Source: Porphyromonas gingivalis ATCC 33277
GTDB lineage: Bacteria > Bacteroidota > Bacteroidia > Bacteroidales > Porphyromonadaceae
Assembly: GCF_000010505.1 (NCBI RefSeq)
Contig: NC_010729.1
Span: 248,001 to 312,000, forward strand
Reading direction: 5' to 3'
Length of the DNA: 64,000 nucleotides
The notes beneath the pieces were generated by a model. That model had not been told where the DNA came from and did not search any database. It worked only from the letters and a program-made list of their open reading frames with translations. The position numbers and the translations under genes were made by a program. This document shows, piece after piece, positions 1 through 7,709 of the stretch. The stretch's first letter is position 1, and each line of letters opens with the position of its first letter.

Positions 1-828
1 ATCAACCCTATATTGAAGGAGGTGATATTTGATGCATTTAGGATGACCGCTTCGTACGCCAAGGATGTTTACAATACCTTACGACGCATGAAGGTTTGTT
101 ATTTGCATGCTTATCCATCTGCCGCCTATCAGTTTTTGAAGTACTGCTATAACCAGAATTTAGACCTTTCTTTTTTGAAGTTATGTATCCTGGCTTCTGA
201 AGCTGTAACTTCAGAGCAGAGATATTTTATAGAGTCTCAACTCAGGGTCCCTATATATGCCATGTATGGTCATAGTGAGAAGTTGGTTATGGCCGGAACA
301 TGCCCCGATTGCAATAGCTATCATATCGAAGAGCAATATGGTTATTGGGAATTAGTGAATGAGGATAATGTCCTTATCCAGACTGAGGGAATAAAGGGTG
401 AGATTGTAGGGACAACATTCTACAATTATTATTTCCCTCTGATTCGTTACAAAACCGGAGACTACACATCATACAAGGAGGTACACTGTTTTGATGGGGC
501 TTCAGGTCGAGGAGTTTGTGAGATTATAGGGCATTGGACTCGTTCCGTTATTTATCGCGCAGATGGCTCTGAAACTTCGGCAACTGCATTAAACCTACAT
601 GGAGAAGTGTATGAGCATATAGATGGGCTACAGTATATACAAAAGGAAAAAGGGGAATTGATCGTTTTGATTATACCCAACGCTCTTTATACAGATAAAG
701 ATGAGTCGTATTTGCAGAAACATTTTAACGGTGCAATGGGAGTCGGAGCTCGGGTAGTAATTCAGTATGTTCAGAACCTGATCTTTGGCGAAAACGGAAA
801 GTTTGAGCTGCTGATCAGCCATGTTTAA
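1..828 (+). CDS. CapK-like / phenylacetate-CoA ligase family adenylate-forming enzyme, 5' end outside window
   Basis: The reading frame is open from the first base of the window, so the N-terminus is missing and about 275 residues are visible. The fragment resembles the C-terminal half of CapK/coenzyme F390 synthetase proteins: a Tyr-Gly-His-Ser-Glu segment (YGHSEKLV) like the A5 motif of adenylate-forming enzymes, a GEIVGTTFYNYYFPLIRY strand and the R-Y-K-T-G-D motif that contacts the AMP ribose. Members of this family are common in capsule and exopolysaccharide loci, where they are thought to activate a carboxylate; the substrate here is unknown. The Cys-x-x-Cys pair (TCPDC) is a typical insertion of this subgroup. 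Sugar-polymer genes follow directly, which supports a role in capsule assembly. Family assignment is fairly secure, reaction is inferred. Confidence 0.8.
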   Translation: MNPILKEVIFDAFRMTASYAKDVYNTLRRMKVCYLHAYPSAAYQFLKYCYNQNLDLSFLKLCILASEAVTSEQRYFIESQLRVPIYAMYGHSEKLVMAGTCPDCNSYHIEEQYGYWELVNEDNVLIQTEGIKGEIVGTTFYNYYFPLIRYKTGDYTSYKEVHCFDGASGRGVCEIIGHWTRSVIYRADGSETSATALNLHGEVYEHIDGLQYIQKEKGELIVLIIPNALYTDKDESYLQKHFNGAMGVGARVVIQYVQNLIFGENGKFELLISHV

Positions 829-1000
829 GACCCTGTTTTGTGAAAGACGTCGATTTTTTAGTCAAATTTGCTACATATCCTCGGTTTTGTTCCGCCCAAG
901 GTCGGGCCAAGTGCCGGGTTGATTTTTATCCATACTTAATAACTGAAATTAAGCTCTCCAAGGAAGAGCTTGTCGGTGAGAGTCCGACCATCTCAAGAGG
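829..1000. other. Non-coding gap with two small hairpins
   Basis: Between the CapK-like gene and the palindrome array there is no convincing gene. Two hairpins follow one another: AAGCTCT at 951-957 pairs with AGAGCTT at 965-971, and GTCGG at 972-976 pairs with CCGAC at 984-988. Neither is followed by a T tract, so they are not clear terminators; they could be leader structure for the HU-like gene downstream. Confidence 0.4.
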
Positions 1001-1101
1001 AGTATATACTTGTTTGAAAAATAGTACGTACTATTTGCTTGAATAGTATATACTATCCGGTGAAATAGTATGTGCTATTTTGCTCAATAGTATATACTAT
1101 T
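1001..1101. repeat. Five palindromes spaced exactly 22 bp: candidate operator array
   Basis: Palindromes of the form AATAGTATATACTATT are centred at 1005.5, 1027.5, 1049.5, 1071.5 and 1093.5, an exact 22-bp period. Units: AGTATATACT (1001-1010), AATAGTACGTACTATT (1020-1035), AATAGTATATACTATC (1042-1057), AATAGTATGTGCTATT (1064-1079, imperfect) and AATAGTATATACTATT (1086-1101). Two helical turns between centres would place a bound dimer on the same DNA face each time. The array ends 21 bp before the ATG of the HU-like gene, so it covers the place where its promoter should be. I infer cooperative operator sites, possibly autoregulatory. Confidence 0.75.
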
Positions 1102-1122
1102 CGAGAGGTGCGACAAAAAGAC

Positions 1123-1608
1123 ATGGCAGAGAAAGCATTGAATTACACGCTACATCAGCGAAAAGCTGTTGCCGGAAAGTTCAAGGGGCAGATGGTGCAG
1201 GTTGCCTTGCCTTCGGGCAGAAATCGAGTTAACTTTCGTCATTTCTGCGAACGCGTAGCCAAGGCAACTACATTCACCCACCATGAAGTTGCTGCAGTAC
1301 TTAACTATGCCACAGAAATCGCCAAGGATATTGTTTCGCAGGGCGATATGGTTGAGTTCGGAGATCTCGGAGTCCTTAAGCCTAGCTTCAAAAGTCAACA
1401 GGTGCCGGTGGAAGAGAAATTTTTAGCTGCAAAACACATCCTAAAACCCGTTGTGACTCTAAAGCCCTCTAAAGAATACTTTACCTTGACGAATGTAGAG
1501 TACGAACGCATCGAACCTAAACCAAAGAAAGGTCCCAAGGATACTCATAAGCCCGAAACACCTACCACGGGAGGACCATCTCAAGAGGACTCAGGGGGAG
1601 GCTTGTAA
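1123..1608 (+). CDS. HU-like DNA-binding protein with Pro/Gly-rich tail
   Basis: A 161-residue protein from the ATG at 1123. A longer frame reaches back to 1072 but would run through the palindrome array, so 1123 is preferred. The first ~125 residues fit the divergent Bacteroidota HU-like family: an N-terminal segment with VNFRHFCERVAKATTFTHHE, a helical dimerisation region and the conserved GDMVEFGDLGVLKPSF turn that matches the HU core. The C-terminus is a low-complexity Lys/Pro/Thr/Gly tail ending GGGL, usual for this subgroup and absent from canonical HU. It sits inside the capsule locus, and a canonical HU gene lies downstream at 6613. It is a good candidate for a local nucleoid or regulatory protein binding the upstream palindromes; that link is inferred. 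Confidence 0.8.
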   Translation: MAEKALNYTLHQRKAVAGKFKGQMVQVALPSGRNRVNFRHFCERVAKATTFTHHEVAAVLNYATEIAKDIVSQGDMVEFGDLGVLKPSFKSQQVPVEEKFLAAKHILKPVVTLKPSKEYFTLTNVEYERIEPKPKKGPKDTHKPETPTTGGPSQEDSGGGL

Positions 1609-1622
1609 TTAGTTTTTAGAAG

Positions 1623-1660
1623 CTCACCCCAGTAGAGATAACGAGTTTTGCTGGGGTGAG
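1623..1660 (+). terminator. Inverted repeat after HU-like gene
   Basis: CTCACCCCAG (1623-1632) and CTGGGGTGAG (1651-1660) form a perfect 10-bp stem with an 18-nt loop, 14 bp after the HU-like stop codon. The following bases (tatcttgctgttattgttt) are T-rich but not a clean U tract. It may be a terminator or attenuator between the HU-like gene and the acetyltransferase. Confidence 0.6.
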
Positions 1661-1727
1661 TATCTTGCTGTTATTGTTTAGTAATTATGACCCAATAGAT
1701 GGGCATCATCAAAACTCCATATTAGGT

Positions 1728-2162
1728 ATGCTTAATGCAATTTATTTTTACCGATTGTCTCATTGGCTTTATCGTCATCATATCCCGATATTGCCAAAGT
1801 TAATCACATTGCTCATCTTCCTCATTTATAATAGCAAGATACCTCCTCAAGCTAAGATAGGCAAGGGATCTAAGTTTGGCTATGGGGGAATAAGTGTTGT
1901 GGTACATCATGACTCGGTGATTGGGGAGAATTGTAGCATTGGGCAGTTAGTTACGATTGGTGGTGGCAATTCTAAATATCCAGGCGTCCCCACTATTGGG
2001 AATAATGTAAGGATTAGCTGTGGTAGTATTGTTGGGGGTATTACCATAGGAAATAATGTTGTTATCGGAGCACATACCGTGGTTAATTTCCCTGTCCCGG
2101 ACAATGCTGTTGTTGTTGGTAATCCTGGTCGTATTGTGCGTATTAAGGAAAGTAAATGTTAG
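1728..2162 (+). CDS. Serine acetyltransferase-like hexapeptide-repeat acetyltransferase
   Basis: A left-handed beta-helix acyltransferase. From the ATG at 1728 it has 144 residues and starts like other small CysE-like enzymes of polysaccharide loci (MLNAIYFYRLSHWLYRHHIP). An upstream GTG at 1656 is possible but lies inside the 3' arm of the hairpin at 1623-1660, so I reject it; a TTG at 1674 is a further option. Hexapeptide repeats run from about residue 40 to the end (GKGSKFGYGG, HHDSVIGENCSIG, IGNNVRISCGSIVGGITIGNNVVIGAHTVV in pieces), with the usual catalytic His in the VVVHHD segment. It probably transfers an acetyl group to a sugar of the capsule. The stop overlaps the next gene by 7 nt, indicating one transcript. 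Confidence 0.8.
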   Translation: MLNAIYFYRLSHWLYRHHIPILPKLITLLIFLIYNSKIPPQAKIGKGSKFGYGGISVVVHHDSVIGENCSIGQLVTIGGGNSKYPGVPTIGNNVRISCGSIVGGITIGNNVVIGAHTVVNFPVPDNAVVVGNPGRIVRIKESKC

Positions 2163-3340
2163 CATCATTCCTCAAACTTAAAACCTATTGTGAGCAAGAA
2201 GGCTTCAAGGGTTGGGATCCGTACGATGGATTGAACTCCAAGGTCTTTCGAGCTTTACCACTGCTCAAGCAATCAGCACTGTGCCGTCTGATTGTTATTC
2301 AGGGATTTAAACGTTGCCCAATCAATCTGCGACGTCTCGCCTTAGTCCCCAAGGAGTATAATGCTAAGGGTATCGGACTGTTTTTGCAGGGGTATTGCAA
2401 TCTTTATCGCCTTGTAATGCAGTGGCCGGAGCTGTCCGAACAGCTCGGTTCGGGCGAGAAGCTGCTTTGTCGGATCAAGGAGCTGGCCGATTTGCTTTTA
2501 GAGCTTCGTTCTCCTGGCGACTATAGTGGGGCTTGCAGGGGGTACAATTTCGATTGGCAAGCTCGTCGATTATTCCTTTTTCCCAAATATACGCCGACGG
2601 TTGTAGCCACCAATTTCTGTGCTACGGCTCTGATGGAGGCCTACGAAATTACGCATGAGCAGCGCTATCTCGATGTAGCTCTCTCGGCAGCTCAATTTGT
2701 GATCAAGGATCTGCATCGTACTGCTTATAGAGATGGTTTCCTGTTTTCGTATAGTCCTCTGGACGGCAACGATACGGTTTTTAATGCTTCTCTGCTTGGA
2801 GCGCGTCTCTTGAGCTATTGCTATCATTATACCAAGGATGAAGAGTATCGTACACTGGCGCGTCAAACGATCTCTGCTTGCTGTGCGGCTCAAGCAGAGG
2901 ATGGTTCGTGGGTCTATGGTATGCTACCCGTGCAGTCATGGATTGATAGCTTCCATACCGGCTACAATTTGGATGCACTGATCGCCTATCAGGAGTTGAC
3001 GGGGGACACTTCTTTTGCCGACCATATAGAGCGTGGGTTGGCGTACTATTTAGAGCATTTCTTCGAGGCGGACGGTACGCCCAAGTATTATCACGATCGC
3101 ACTTATCCGATCGACATTCATTGCCCCGGTCAGCTCTTCGTGTCACTGGCCAGACTTCATCGCTATGACGAACATCGTAAATTGCTGGATCGGGTTATGA
3201 CCTGGACAATCGACAATATGCAGGATAAGAAAGGTTATTTTTACTATCAAATGAAGCCCGGCCTTAGCTCCAAGATTCCTTACATGAGGTGGAGCAATGC
3301 CTTTATGTTTTGTGCAATGTCTTATTATTTATTAGACTAA
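2156..3340 (+). CDS. Predicted six-hairpin (alpha/alpha) barrel protein of polysaccharide locus
   Basis: A 394-residue protein overlapping the upstream acetyltransferase by 7 nt. The N-terminal GWDPYDGLNS motif and the later series of helical repeats (FCATALMEAYEITHEQRYLD, GYNLDALIAYQELTGD) are typical of a family found in exopolysaccharide clusters of bacteria and archaea, resembling the (alpha/alpha)6 toroid of N-acylglucosamine epimerases and family 88-type glycoside hydrolases. No signal peptide is visible, so it is probably cytoplasmic. Its enzymatic role is not established. In databases relatives sometimes carry a misleading 'aminolevulinic acid dehydratase' label, which nothing in this sequence supports. 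It may epimerise or process a sugar of the repeat unit. Confidence 0.65.
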   Translation: MLASFLKLKTYCEQEGFKGWDPYDGLNSKVFRALPLLKQSALCRLIVIQGFKRCPINLRRLALVPKEYNAKGIGLFLQGYCNLYRLVMQWPELSEQLGSGEKLLCRIKELADLLLELRSPGDYSGACRGYNFDWQARRLFLFPKYTPTVVATNFCATALMEAYEITHEQRYLDVALSAAQFVIKDLHRTAYRDGFLFSYSPLDGNDTVFNASLLGARLLSYCYHYTKDEEYRTLARQTISACCAAQAEDGSWVYGMLPVQSWIDSFHTGYNLDALIAYQELTGDTSFADHIERGLAYYLEHFFEADGTPKYYHDRTYPIDIHCPGQLFVSLARLHRYDEHRKLLDRVMTWTIDNMQDKKGYFYYQMKPGLSSKIPYMRWSNAFMFCAMSYYLLD

Positions 3341-3360
3341 AACTAATTATCATTATTACT

Positions 3361-4401
3361 ATGGACAAGTCTTCCAATTTCATTCCCGAGTTATCGATCA
3401 TTATTCCCGTTTATAATGTGGAGGATTATTTGCACCGATGTGTGGATAGTATTCTCTCTCAGGACTATGACGCTTACGAAATCATATTGGTAGATGACGG
3501 ATCTACCGATAGCAGTGGCTCGCTCTGCGATGAGCTGGTAAGGCAGCATAAGTGTATAAGGGTGATTCATAAGCCCAATGGTGGTCTCAGCAGTGCCAGA
3601 AATGCAGGGCTGAGAGTAGCTCAGGGTAGGTATATCTGGTTTATAGATTCCGATGATTATATCGCCGAGAAGTGTTTGGACAAGATTATGACCCAAATTA
3701 AATCGGATGGCTCTGAAATAATCTTTTTCTCTCATATCAGAAGTAATGGAGTATCGACTTTCGGCTCCCCTGTTGGCAAGTATCATCCCGGCTTTTACAC
3801 CGGTATGGAAGTGTTGCAAGGTCACTTAGCCTATATGACTGCCTGGTCTTATGTTTCCTCAAAGTCTTTGTGGGATGAGAACAATCTTTTATTCCTCGAG
3901 GGGATAAACTTCGAAGATTTTGAGATATGGCCCAGATTGCTAAAGACCCTGAAGAAGGGTAGTTTCCTAAAATCCGATATACCACCCTACATTTATTACG
4001 TTCGTCCCGGAAGCATTATGAATCAATCAGACCCAAATAAAAGGTTAAAACAAATACAAGATTACTCTCGTATCGAAAATTCTTGGAAAAAGTCATTTGA
4101 TCTGGTTTCTCCCAAGGCTGATAGCTACGATATGCTTGTACTCAAGGAGGGAACAGCGACGCTTCATCGTTTTTTACTGGGGTTTACTCTGATTTCCAAT
4201 CTTCCTATTCGGACAAAACTGAACTTGTATTTACAGTATAGAAAAAAAGGTGTTTTTTCCGGATATTATAATGGCCATCGTCGCAATCCATACGTTAGCT
4301 TTGGAAGATTGAGAATTTTTTGGAGTATTATAGGCCGATCTTTTATCTTATACTCTTTCTATTCCATTGTAAGAGATATTTCGAAGAAGTGGAAAAAGTA
4401 A
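3361..4401 (+). CDS. Glycosyltransferase family 2
   Basis: A 346-residue GT-A glycosyltransferase. An upstream in-frame start at 3289 would overlap the preceding gene by more than 50 bp, so the ATG at 3361, 20 bp after that stop, is chosen. The N-terminal domain has the classic GT2 features: LSIIIPVYNVEDYLHRC, a nucleotide-binding VDDGSTD near residue 45-50, the GGLSSARNAGL segment and a DSDDY DxD-type metal site near residue 97. The C-terminal part includes an FEDFEIWPR acceptor-side segment and a positively charged, hydrophobic tail that could sit on the inner membrane. It would add a sugar to the lipid-linked capsule repeat unit; donor and acceptor are not predictable. Confidence 0.88.
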   Translation: MDKSSNFIPELSIIIPVYNVEDYLHRCVDSILSQDYDAYEIILVDDGSTDSSGSLCDELVRQHKCIRVIHKPNGGLSSARNAGLRVAQGRYIWFIDSDDYIAEKCLDKIMTQIKSDGSEIIFFSHIRSNGVSTFGSPVGKYHPGFYTGMEVLQGHLAYMTAWSYVSSKSLWDENNLLFLEGINFEDFEIWPRLLKTLKKGSFLKSDIPPYIYYVRPGSIMNQSDPNKRLKQIQDYSRIENSWKKSFDLVSPKADSYDMLVLKEGTATLHRFLLGFTLISNLPIRTKLNLYLQYRKKGVFSGYYNGHRRNPYVSFGRLRIFWSIIGRSFILYSFYSIVRDISKKWKK

Positions 4402-4442
4402 TATTACGACATCGGACAAATAACAATTTCTAAAATATTTTT

Positions 4443-5141
4443 ATGCAGCAGATATTATTAGGGGGAGTGGAGGTGTATCCCTTTACTTCAGCAGAAGAGC
4501 TTATTAGCTATGTATCAGGACATCCTGCCATTTTGGTGGCAATCAATGCAGAGAAAATCCTGCATGCAACGGATGAACTGAAGGCTATTTACAATCGTAA
4601 CCTTGGCTATTCGGACGGAGCAGGTGCTGTGCTTGCTCTCAAAAAGAAGGGCCATCAGAATGCCTGTAAAATAGCCGGTTGCGAGCTTTGGCTTAAGATT
4701 ATAGAGCAATACAGCCGAGAGAAAAGTTTTTACCTCGTGGGAGGCAAGCCGGAAGTTATTGAAGAGACAATTCAGAAGCTTAGAGCAGATTTCCCCCGGA
4801 TAAATATAGTGGGATACCGAGATGGCTACCTTAAGGGTAATGATGATGAAACCCTGATTGCAGATATTGCGGAGAAAAAGCCCGATGTGGTTTTCGTCGC
4901 TATGGGTTCTCCCAAGCAAGAACTGCTGATGGAGCGTATGCAAAGGGTACATCCTGAGGCTATCTATCAAGGATTAGGTGGTAGCTTCGATGTATATACG
5001 GGGCGCGTAGAGCGTGCACCGGAGTGGTGGATTCGCCACAATCTGGAGTTTGCCTATCGCCTTATCAAGCAGCCCAGTCGCATCAAGCGTCAGATACATT
5101 TAGTACGATTCCTGTTTAGAGTATTAACCAATAGAATATAA
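4443..5141 (+). CDS. WecG/TagA/CpsF family glycosyltransferase
   Basis: A 232-residue GT26-family enzyme. Recognisable are the N-terminal [10 protein letters not shown] segment, the [14 protein letters not shown] active-site motif containing the Asp proposed as catalytic, the [11 protein letters not shown] nucleotide-binding stretch, and the C-terminal hallmark [18 protein letters not shown] followed by a basic [11 protein letters not shown] end that tethers these enzymes to the membrane. WecG and TagA transfer N-acetylmannosamine(uronic acid) to polyprenyl-diphospho-GlcNAc. The next gene, 5 bp downstream, makes UDP-ManNAc, so the pair predicts ManNAc or ManNAcA in the polymer. Confidence 0.88.
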   Translation: MQQILLGGVEVYPFTSAEELISYVSGHPAILVAINAEKILHATDELKAIYNRNLGYSDGAGAVLALKKKGHQNACKIAGCELWLKIIEQYSREKSFYLVGGKPEVIEETIQKLRADFPRINIVGYRDGYLKGNDDETLIADIAEKKPDVVFVAMGSPKQELLMERMQRVHPEAIYQGLGGSFDVYTGRVERAPEWWIRHNLEFAYRLIKQPSRIKRQIHLVRFLFRVLTNRI

Positions 5142-5146
5142 ATTCC

Positions 5147-6307
5147 ATGAAAAAAGTGATGTTGGTCTTCGGGACAAGACCCGAAGCGATCAAAATGGCT
5201 CCGCTGGTGAAGGAATTTCAAGCGAGAGCTAATGAGTTTGATACCATTGTCTGTGTGACGGGTCAGCATAGAGAGATGCTCAAGCAAGTGCTGGAGCTAT
5301 TTGATATCAAGCCCGATTATGACTTGGAGATCATGAAGGAGGGGCAGGATCTCTATGACGTAACTACACGTGTGCTGTTGGGTATGCGTGAAGTACTCAA
5401 GAAGACAAAGCCCGATGTAGTACTCGTACACGGCGATACGACTACAAGTACTGCCGCTGCATTGGCTGCCTTCTATCAACAGATTCCGGTAGGACATGTG
5501 GAGGCAGGGCTTCGCACGCACAACATTTACAGCCCATGGCCGGAAGAGATGAACCGTCAACTCACCGGAAGGATGGCTACCTATCACTTTGCTCCTACGG
5601 AATTGAGTCGGGACAATTTACTTGCAGAAGGAATTGCTACAGATCGTATATTTATTACAGGAAATACAGTAATCGATGCTCTACAACAAGTCGTTACACG
5701 AGTTAAGGGTAATGCCGATTTGCGAAATGAAGTGTCTCGAAAGCTACTTCAATTTGGATATGATGTGAATCGTTTAGAGGCTGGGCGTAGACTTGTTCTT
5801 ATCACAGGGCATCGCAGAGAAAACTTTGGCGAAGGATTCCTTAATATCTGCCGTGCTATTCAAACTCTTAGCAAGCGTTTCTCGGAGGTAGACTTTGTTT
5901 ATCCCATGCACCTTAACCCCAATGTGCGTAAGCCTATTCGCGAGATCTTCGGCGATAACCTTGGAGGCTTGGATAATCTCTTTTTTATTGAGCCGCTGGA
6001 GTACTTGCAGTTTGTTACGCTCATGGATCGTTCGTCCATTGTTCTGACTGATAGTGGAGGTATTCAGGAAGAAGCTCCAGGGTTAGGCAAACCTGTATTG
6101 GTAATGCGAGATACTACGGAGCGTCCCGAAGCAGTGAAAGCAGGAACCGTGAAACTTGTAGGGACAGATTACAATCAAATCGTCGACAATGTCGAAAAAC
6201 TACTGACAGACAACGCCGCATATGCCGAAATGAGCAGAGCCAATAATCCGTACGGTGACGGAAAAGCATGCTCATATATAGCGGATGCTCTTACTCGATG
6301 TATTTAG
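5147..6307 (+). CDS. wecB: UDP-N-acetylglucosamine 2-epimerase (non-hydrolysing)
   Basis: A 386-residue cytoplasmic enzyme interconverting UDP-GlcNAc and UDP-ManNAc. Family landmarks are all present: [14 protein letters not shown] at the N-terminus, [39 protein letters not shown] and the UDP-binding [19 protein letters not shown]. Length is normal for the family. It lies 5 bp behind the WecG-type transferase and is the last polysaccharide gene of the locus. The corresponding P. gingivalis gene has been called epsC and, as I recall, is needed for capsule production. The stop is followed by a 305-bp gap before HU. Confidence 0.94.
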   Translation: MKKVMLVFGTRPEAIKMAPLVKEFQARANEFDTIVCVTGQHREMLKQVLELFDIKPDYDLEIMKEGQDLYDVTTRVLLGMREVLKKTKPDVVLVHGDTTTSTAAALAAFYQQIPVGHVEAGLRTHNIYSPWPEEMNRQLTGRMATYHFAPTELSRDNLLAEGIATDRIFITGNTVIDALQQVVTRVKGNADLRNEVSRKLLQFGYDVNRLEAGRRLVLITGHRRENFGEGFLNICRAIQTLSKRFSEVDFVYPMHLNPNVRKPIREIFGDNLGGLDNLFFIEPLEYLQFVTLMDRSSIVLTDSGGIQEEAPGLGKPVLVMRDTTERPEAVKAGTVKLVGTDYNQIVDNVEKLLTDNAAYAEMSRANNPYGDGKACSYIADALTRCI

Positions 6308-6612
6308 CCGAAGATTGTAGTATAGAATAGAAGTAATTTTTTCTCGATCCGGTAGTATGCAACCTGAAAAATTTAGGACACTACTGCAATTCTACCCCCT
6401 AATAACAAGCGTTTTCTGAGAAAAACTTCTCTGAAAAGGCTAATTTCCGCTTGAAATCATTGTGCAGAAAAAAAAATCGTTACTTTTGGCTTGTTCATTT
6501 CCTATAGCTCTGAGAGCGAATCTCGTTGCTGTTTGTGTCAGAGAAGATAAACTTGCGGGGCGGTGATATGATCTAACTAAATTTTTTTGTCTAACTAACT
6601 AATCGTGAAAAG
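6308..6612 (+). other. Intergenic leader between epimerase and HU genes
   Basis: No gene is visible in these 305 bp. It contains a small hairpin (CCTGAAA...TTTAGG, 6363-6377), the predicted HU promoter at 6459-6488 and a leader of about 120 nt to the HU start codon. There is no obvious intrinsic terminator after the epimerase, so capsule transcripts could read through into HU. Confidence 0.6.
6459..6488 (+). promoter_or_regulatory. Predicted promoter of HU gene
   Basis: The -7 element TACTTTTG at 6481-6488 matches TAnnTTTG exactly, with ATTG at 6459-6462 placed 18 bp upstream as a -33 element. Transcription would start near 6494, leaving a leader of about 119 nt. Confidence 0.6.
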
Positions 6613-6879
6613 ATGAACAAGACAGATTTTATTGCAGCTGTAGCTGAAAAGGCCAACCTCACAAAGGCTGATGCCCAGAGAGCAGTAAATGCATTTGCAG
6701 AAGTTGTAACAGAACAGATGAATGCCGGAGAGAAAATCGCTCTCATCGGATTCGGTACTTTCTCAGTGAGCGAGCGTGCTGCTCGCAAAGGCATTAATCC
6801 TAAGACGAAAAAATCTATTTCTATCCCTGCCCGTAAGGTTGTTCGTTTCAAACCGGGCTCTACTTTGGAACTCAAGTAA
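6613..6879 (+). CDS. hup: DNA-binding protein HU
   Basis: An 88-residue canonical HU/IHF-family protein of normal length. It has MNKTDFIAAVAEKANLTKADA, the GEKIALIGFGTFSVSERAAR beta-arm base and the GINPKTKKSISIPARKVVRF arm with the conserved Arg-x-Gly-x-Asn-Pro pattern (KGINP here), ending KPGSTLELK. It forms dimers that bend DNA and compact the nucleoid. In P. gingivalis an HU gene directly downstream of the capsule locus has, as I recall, been reported to influence transcription of polysaccharide genes. Its own promoter lies upstream and two tandem terminators follow, so it can be expressed independently. Confidence 0.96.
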   Translation: MNKTDFIAAVAEKANLTKADAQRAVNAFAEVVTEQMNAGEKIALIGFGTFSVSERAARKGINPKTKKSISIPARKVVRFKPGSTLELK

Positions 6880-6900
6880 TTCGCGCTATTTCTTAATTAT

Positions 6901-6950
6901 ACAACGAAGCTACTACCATCTTACCGTGCAGTAGCTTCGTTGTGTATTAT
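6901..6950 (+). terminator. First of two tandem terminators after HU
   Basis: A perfect 14-bp stem, ACAACGAAGCTACT (6901-6914) with AGTAGCTTCGTTGT (6930-6943), begins 21 bp after the HU stop. The tail (gtattatataa) is AU-rich rather than a pure U tract. Confidence 0.8.
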
Positions 6951-6967
6951 ATAATAGTATCGAACAG

Positions 6968-7014
6968 CGAACAGCCTTGCCTTGAGAGAGGGGGAGGGCT
7001 GTTCGTTTTCTTTT
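6968..7014 (+). terminator. Second tandem terminator after HU
   Basis: CGAACAGCC (6968-6976) pairs with GGCTGTTCG (6997-7005), followed by TTTTCTTTT. This is a good rho-independent terminator and backs up the one at 6901. Confidence 0.8.
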
Positions 7015-7074
7015 GGATCGGGCCGATTTGAGGACTGATTAGGAAATAAATGTTTTATAAGGCAAATCAATAAG

Positions 7075-7650
7075 ATGCAGATGAGAACATTTCGTGTCGT
7101 TGCGATCGTTTCGCTGATCTTTTCTTCTTGGATGACGCTTACGGCGCAAAAGAATAGTTGGTGGGTGGGTGCCCATGCCGGACGCGAGTACTTCAACAAC
7201 ACAAGTGAGGATATGAAGAAAGGATGGAATACCGGAGTAGTCCTGCGCTACTATTTCTCCGATCGAATATATTCTTTGGCTACAGTCAATTATGGATTCA
7301 CTTCTTCTTTATCCCCTTCCGGCTATTTCGATGAGCTTGGTAACAGTCCCGATGCGCGCTTCAGACGCCATAGTATTTTGCCGGCAGTGGGATTGGGGTA
7401 TGAATTTCTCCAAGGCGATTTTTATTCCTGTTATGCTCAAGGCGGTGTCGGATACGGAATGGAATACAACTCAGTATCCTATCCACAGGAGTATGATGTT
7501 TCTGTAAAGCGTTTTGGCTGGTTGGCAGAGTTGGGCGGCGATTATTTCCTTCGCGACAATTTGTCACTTGGTATCTCTGTTGCACACCTGCGAGTAGGAT
7601 GGAGAAACAATTGGACGGCCAACATTAAGTTGTCGATTTGTCTTCTTTAG
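7075..7650 (+). CDS. Outer-membrane beta-barrel protein (OmpA/OmpX-like)
   Basis: A 191-residue exported protein. The N-terminus (MRTFRVVAIVSLIFSSWMTL from the second Met at 7081, then TAQ) is a signal peptide with likely cleavage after Ala-Gln near residue 25. The rest alternates aromatic and polar residues in strands ending with aromatic residues (VVLRYYFSDR, LGYEFLQGDFYSCYAQGGVGYG, GWLAELGGDYFL, LSLGISVAHLRVGW), as in an eight-stranded outer-membrane barrel. The start at 7075 or 7081 cannot be separated by sequence. Function unknown. It stands alone after the HU terminators and converges with yigZ. Confidence 0.7.
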   Translation: MQMRTFRVVAIVSLIFSSWMTLTAQKNSWWVGAHAGREYFNNTSEDMKKGWNTGVVLRYYFSDRIYSLATVNYGFTSSLSPSGYFDELGNSPDARFRRHSILPAVGLGYEFLQGDFYSCYAQGGVGYGMEYNSVSYPQEYDVSVKRFGWLAELGGDYFLRDNLSLGISVAHLRVGWRNNWTANIKLSICLL

Positions 7651-7709
7651 AATCTTTGTAGAGGACGTTTTTTTCGCAATTGCAGTTTTTTCAGTACACG
7701 TCGCTTTTC

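Noticed and set aside
840-1046. A 68-codon frame starting GTG between the CapK-like gene and the HU-like gene
   Set aside because: It has no similarity I recognise, a GTG start with no visible ribosome-binding context, and ends inside the palindrome array.
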